From NCBI GenBank assembly GCA_959018045.1, contig CAUEJN010000071.1:1-5900 (forward strand): a DNA stretch of 5,900 nt, given 5' to 3'. The position numbers and the translations under genes were made by a program. This DNA comes from an uncultured Butyricicoccus sp. (GTDB taxonomy: Bacteria > Bacillota > Clostridia > Oscillospirales > Butyricicoccaceae). Each line of letters starts with the position of its first letter. Positions within the stretch are counted from its first letter, which is position 1. The notes beneath the pieces are model-generated. The model ran no database searches. It was given only the letters and a program-made list of their open reading frames with translations, and was not told the origin of the DNA. Below are positions 5,772 to 5,900 of the stretch, piece after piece.

Positions 5772-5900
5772 CCACTCCTGATAGGTTGCGTAAGCTGGGT
5801 GCGTGGGCTGGCGCTTGGGCTGCTATGCATGCGAATCGAACAGATGCTGCGTACCAGTGTAGGCGTGGTACGGCTGATCCGAATGGAAGGGTCCGGGCTG
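5772..5900 (-). other. Possible 5' extension of the HtrA gene, interrupted by an amber codon
   Basis: Reading on in the protease frame, 5772-5900 encodes 17 residues rich in Gln, Pro, Tyr and His right before the ATG, then TAG at 5823-5825, then 25 more open codons of the same character up to the window edge. Firmicute HtrA proteins often carry a polar, Gln/Pro/Tyr-rich cytoplasmic tail before the membrane helix, so this looks like the natural N-terminus. There is no ATG, GTG or TTG between the TAG and the ATG at 5771. The TAG is one base from CAG (Gln), which would suit the composition. It may be a nonsense mutation, a sequencing error, or noncoding DNA that happens to be open; other frames here are open too. 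Confidence 0.45.

Noticed and set aside
5500..5775. Minus-strand open frame of 91 codons overlapping the 5' end of the protease gene
   Set aside because: It is in a different frame from the protease, is Arg/Gln-rich as expected of a frame-shifted GC-rich gene, and shows no motif.

Overview
The window looks like chromosomal DNA from a fairly GC-rich member of the Firmicutes, most likely a gut-type Clostridia (Oscillospirales/Ruminococcaceae-like). This is inferred from AGGAGG-type ribosome binding sites, a LytTR regulator coupled to a small membrane protein, a membrane-anchored HtrA with a polar cytoplasmic tail, and GC-rich third codon positions. It cannot be narrowed to a species by reading alone. 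No rRNA, tRNA, transposase, CRISPR array or phage gene is visible.

Layout. Positions 1-71 hold two tandem perfect hairpins just beyond the end of an NhaC-type Na+/H+ antiporter gene (72-1571, minus), which has its own well-formed promoter. Next is a small one-domain alkyltransferase (MGMT/ATL-like) gene (1679-1999, minus) with its own promoter. A secreted protein of unknown family follows (2163-2804, minus) and ends in a long wobble-paired terminator. Positions 2805-3043 form a divergent intergenic region. It carries two 15-bp direct repeats exactly 21 bp apart, directly upstream of a promoter with a weak -35 and a good -10.

That promoter drives a compact plus-strand operon of three genes. 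They encode a stand-alone LytTR DNA-binding protein (3044-3496), a four-helix membrane protein with an extra C-terminal soluble domain (3493-4149, ATGA overlap with the first gene), and a 74-residue soluble protein (4163-4387). The small protein appears to be a free copy of the membrane protein's C-terminal domain. A strong bidirectional terminator (4395-4428) closes the operon and also serves the converging htrA-type protease gene (4452-5771, minus).

How the genes work together. The three-gene operon resembles known LytTR regulatory systems, in which a membrane protein restrains a LytTR activator and the activator drives its own promoter. The direct repeats fit an autoregulatory LytTR site. 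The shared domain in genes two and three is the most unusual part and may be a ligand-sensing or partner-binding module present in tethered and soluble forms. This is inference from sequence and layout. The other genes (antiporter, alkyl-lesion protein, secreted protein, HtrA protease) look like independent housekeeping or stress units. The HtrA reading frame stays open upstream of its first ATG to the window edge except for one TAG codon, so its true N-terminus, or its intactness, is uncertain.
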